Assembly (NCBI GenBank): GCA_017939155.1
Contig: JAGAZZ010000049.1
Coordinates: forward strand, 1-59,250
DNA from: Alphaproteobacteria bacterium
GTDB taxonomy: Bacteria; Pseudomonadota; Alphaproteobacteria; RF32; CAG-239
DNA: 59,250 nucleotides
Direction: 5' to 3'
In this document: piece by piece, positions 57,213 through 59,250 of the stretch
Layout of the letters: each line of letters begins with the position of its first letter
Position numbering within the stretch: the first letter of the stretch is position 1
Made by a program: the position numbers and the translations under genes
The notes under the pieces: generated by a model
Told to the model about the DNA's origin: nothing
Database searches by the model: none
The model's input: the letters and a program-made list of their open reading frames with translations, nothing else

Positions 57213-57249
57213 AAAAAAGACCTCATTGCTCAAGCAATGAGGTCTTTTT
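57213..57249. terminator. Terminator of the 57251 gene (bidirectional)
   Basis: AAAAAGACCTCATTGCT pairs with AGCAATGAGGTCTTTTT. It ends immediately at the stop codon of the minus-strand membrane-protein gene. Confidence 0.85.
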
Positions 57250-57250
57250 A

Positions 57251-57778
57251 TTACCAGTGAAGCCAGGAAGAACGACCGTACTTAGTGTCGTCCCCATACT
57301 TATAAATATAATCTCTCCACAATGCCAGTATAACGCCTAAAACTAAAATGCCCAGCATATACCACATATACGAAAAATGGAGAATAGCCATAAATATTAA
57401 TCCGAGAGCCGAACCCGTAACAGGAGCCAAGCAAAAGAAAGACATCGGTAAACATTTATCATACGATTGACCATCCATTGCTCCTGCCAACGTTAAGGCG
57501 CAAGCTAAAAACACAAAATAAAGAAAATAACAACAACCACGACCAAACATATCATATGTCTCAAATTTGCAACAATTTATCAAATAAAGTGTGCTGACAA
57601 ACATGATAAAAAACAATACCAAACCTAAAATGTCAACCAATTTGACATTTAAGAGTATACTGTCGCGAAAAGTCATCTTCACTTTGCTTTTTCCGAAGAA
57701 CTGCAAAACAAACACCAGACAAGCGACAAAAAGCGCCGCCGTCAGCCAAAAACTAGGCCAAACAATAGAAATTCCCAT
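57251..57778 (-). CDS. Hypothetical inner-membrane protein
   Basis: A 175-residue protein with about five membrane segments, an N-in hydrophobic start (ISIVWPSFWLTAALFVACLVFVL would be the first helix, shortened here) and a Cys-rich loop (INCCKFETYDMFGRGCCYF). The C-terminus ends in an Arg/Trp tail (KYGRSSWLHW). No family recognised. It lies 12 bases after the SPFH gene, so they are probably one operon, with this protein a possible membrane partner of the SPFH oligomer. Confidence 0.6.
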   Translation of the reverse strand: MGISIVWPSFWLTAALFVACLVFVLQFFGKSKVKMTFRDSILLNVKLVDILGLVLFFIMFVSTLYLINCCKFETYDMFGRGCCYFLYFVFLACALTLAGAMDGQSYDKCLPMSFFCLAPVTGSALGLIFMAILHFSYMWYMLGILVLGVILALWRDYIYKYGDDTKYGRSSWLHW

Positions 57779-57790
57779 AACTTCAATTTT

Positions 57791-58630
57791 TTAAGGTTTA
57801 ACATTGCCCTGAACTGGAACAACCGGAACAGCCGTCCCTTCTCCGGAAATCATTAACGTTGAAGGAACATCGCCCTTCCATTTTTGCAAAATCTTAACGG
57901 CTTCATACTTGGCAATCAGCGGGTTGGTCAATATCCGCTTTTTCTGATTGAGTGCCTTGAGTTCAACCTCTGCCAAAGTCCAAAGCTGTTTTGCCTCTTC
58001 CTCGACTTTTAAGGTCTGAATCTTAGCAATTTCCAAAAGCTGTTCTTCCTTCTTTTTATCCTCAATTGCTTGTTCAAATTGAGCAGAAAACTTCGGATTA
58101 CAGAACAAAACTTCCTTCACCTCAACATACCCGTCAGTTGACAACAAATCAGCCAAAATGTATTTTGTCGCTTCGCGCACCATTTCTTGTTTGGTAACCA
58201 AAAGCAAGACATCATTTTTGCCGATTGTTTCTTGTAAAGCGCTTGCAAGACGCGGAAATAACACAACCGAATCAATCTTTTGTACATCCACGTTTTTAAC
58301 AATCTCGGGAACTCTCTCAGAGTTAACCTGATAAATCACCGTGCACTCAAGACCAATCGTTTGCATATCCCTTGTTTTAATCTGCGAGCTCTTATATCGT
58401 CCGGCCTGCTGTTTGGTGTTAACCAAAACAACATCCGAGCAAAACGGAGCCCTGAAGAAAAACCCTTGATACGGCGTATCGCTGACCGTCCCTAAGGTAA
58501 CTTTTGCCGCTGTTGTCCCCGGAGGCGCAATACTTGACGAATTCAAGAAAAGAAACACTCCGACCCAGCCGACAATAATCACCACAGCCAAACAGAAGCC
58601 AAACTTCTGCCAAAAACTTTTACTTTCCAT
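57791..58630 (-). CDS. Prohibitin/HflC-like SPFH-domain protein
   Basis: A 279-residue protein with an N-terminal membrane anchor (about 11-31), an SPFH/Band 7 domain (about 40-200: GTVSDTPYQGFFFRAPF, QIKTRDMQTIGLECTVIYQV), and a Glu/Lys coiled coil (about 200-245). The layout matches prohibitin-like proteins that form ring scaffolds around membrane proteases. No hflK or ftsH is adjacent. Confidence 0.82.
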   Translation of the reverse strand: MESKSFWQKFGFCLAVVIIVGWVGVFLFLNSSSIAPPGTTAAKVTLGTVSDTPYQGFFFRAPFCSDVVLVNTKQQAGRYKSSQIKTRDMQTIGLECTVIYQVNSERVPEIVKNVDVQKIDSVVLFPRLASALQETIGKNDVLLLVTKQEMVREATKYILADLLSTDGYVEVKEVLFCNPKFSAQFEQAIEDKKKEEQLLEIAKIQTLKVEEEAKQLWTLAEVELKALNQKKRILTNPLIAKYEAVKILQKWKGDVPSTLMISGEGTAVPVVPVQGNVKP

Positions 58631-58766
58631 AATTTTAAAATATTAATTGTTAGACATAAAAATTACTTAAAACCCTTTTTAAATACTAAATAAAAACTTT
58701 TTTGTCAATAAAAAAAACGCCCCGAAATTACTTCCGAAGCGCTTTTTAACAAAGGAATGTTAAATA

Positions 58767-59250
58767 TTAAAATCTATACTTTGCGTTAATCAGTCCGGTA
58801 TGGTCTTGGTAGTCCTCGCGGAATTTGCCTTCATAGCCGAGTGAGAGTTCGACTTGGTCGTTAACTTCCGCGGTTACGCCAACGCCAAACTCCATTCCGA
58901 AGCGGTCAAGAGATTTACCGTTAACTTGATATGCCGAGCCGTTAGCCAGCGTTACAACCGAGTTAACATCATCGTTCATCAAGTCGTATGTTGCGGCAAC
59001 TCTTGCTTCCGGTTTGAGGTTCATACCGTTGTTCAGCTCATATTTTTTGCTGAGCTTAGCCCCGATAACACCGGTCAGGATGTCGCTATCGTTGCCAGAA
59101 ACTTTCTGCTCAGCAGAGTCTTTATAACTATCCTGTTTGATATGAACATAACGCAACCCGGCTTCCGGCGTTACAGCCAAACCGTTTACGCTCATTTCAT
59201 AACCGGTCATTGCCTGCAAACCAAACGTTTCAACATCATAGTCTGCTTTA
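58767..59250 (-). CDS. Autotransporter beta-barrel, C-terminal part (truncated by window edge)
   Basis: An open frame runs past the window edge, so only the last about 160 residues are visible. They show alternating beta strands (ADYDVETFGLQAMTGYEM, LAVTPEAGLRYVHI, MEFGVGVTAEV, VELSLGYEGKF) and end in LINAKYRF, the C-terminal Phe-ended strand of autotransporter barrels. No internal stop or frameshift is seen. The TTG at 59219 is only an internal codon, because the frame remains open upstream of it. Confidence 0.85.
   Translation of the reverse strand, partial: KADYDVETFGLQAMTGYEMSVNGLAVTPEAGLRYVHIKQDSYKDSAEQKVSGNDSDILTGVIGAKLSKKYELNNGMNLKPEARVAATYDLMNDDVNSVVTLANGSAYQVNGKSLDRFGMEFGVGVTAEVNDQVELSLGYEGKFREDYQDHTGLINAKYRF

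Overview
The window looks like a chromosomal segment of a low-GC alphaproteobacterium, probably a host- or gut-associated lineage related to the uncultured Rhodospirillales-like group. This is inferred from the AT-rich codon use, the ribosomal protein cluster content, the AmpG, MurJ, DUF2333, Nfu and GloB set, a SAM-II-like leader in front of metK, and several autotransporter or outer-membrane proteins. No sequence search was run. No phage, insertion sequence or CRISPR array is visible.

Layout. 1-2570: greA with its own promoter, a 2-Cys peroxiredoxin with a cysteine-rich N-terminal extension, a small hypothetical gene, and tRNA-Ser(GGA) next to a degenerate copy of its 3' end. 2636-6215 (minus): a pentapeptide-repeat protein, an AmpG-type permease and a polyprenyl-phosphate glycosyltransferase. 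6357-12692 (plus): a tightly coupled run of murJ, DUF2333, nfu, bax-like glucosaminidase, gloB and an orphan sensor kinase. 12759-13899: infA, then two small secreted proteins on the minus strand. 13978-19743: three paralogous GtrII-like membrane glycosyltransferases around a GtrB-like enzyme. 19822-23409: recJ, DUF502, and a short divergent metK behind a riboswitch candidate. 23463-31557: flotillin-like protein, dnaK, and a minus-strand series of a metallopeptidase-like protein, a CpxP-like protein, a MORN/YwqK repeat protein, a membrane protein and a His-rich protein. 31736-35284: a large chimeric autotransporter. 35357-42041: groEL-groES, an anchored glycosyltransferase and a pair of ABC exporters. 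42046-46640: unknown proteins, a small lipoprotein, an OmpA-like barrel, and two related structured RNAs. 46719-56080 (minus): a 21-gene ribosomal protein operon from rpsJ to rplO. 56445-59250: a small secreted protein, an apparent sRNA unit, a membrane protein with a prohibitin-like SPFH protein, and the C-terminal part of an autotransporter that leaves the window.

Most gene content concerns the envelope (peptidoglycan precursor flipping and recycling, surface glycan modification, barrels, autotransporters, SPFH scaffolds) together with proteostasis and translation housekeeping.

The strongest candidate for something undescribed is a pair of about 200-250 nt structured leader RNAs (44491-44746 and 46418-46616, on opposite strands). 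They share 5' hairpin, core sequence, two long-range helices and a terminator placed just before the ribosome binding site, and each precedes a different exported protein. I could not assign them to a known RNA family.
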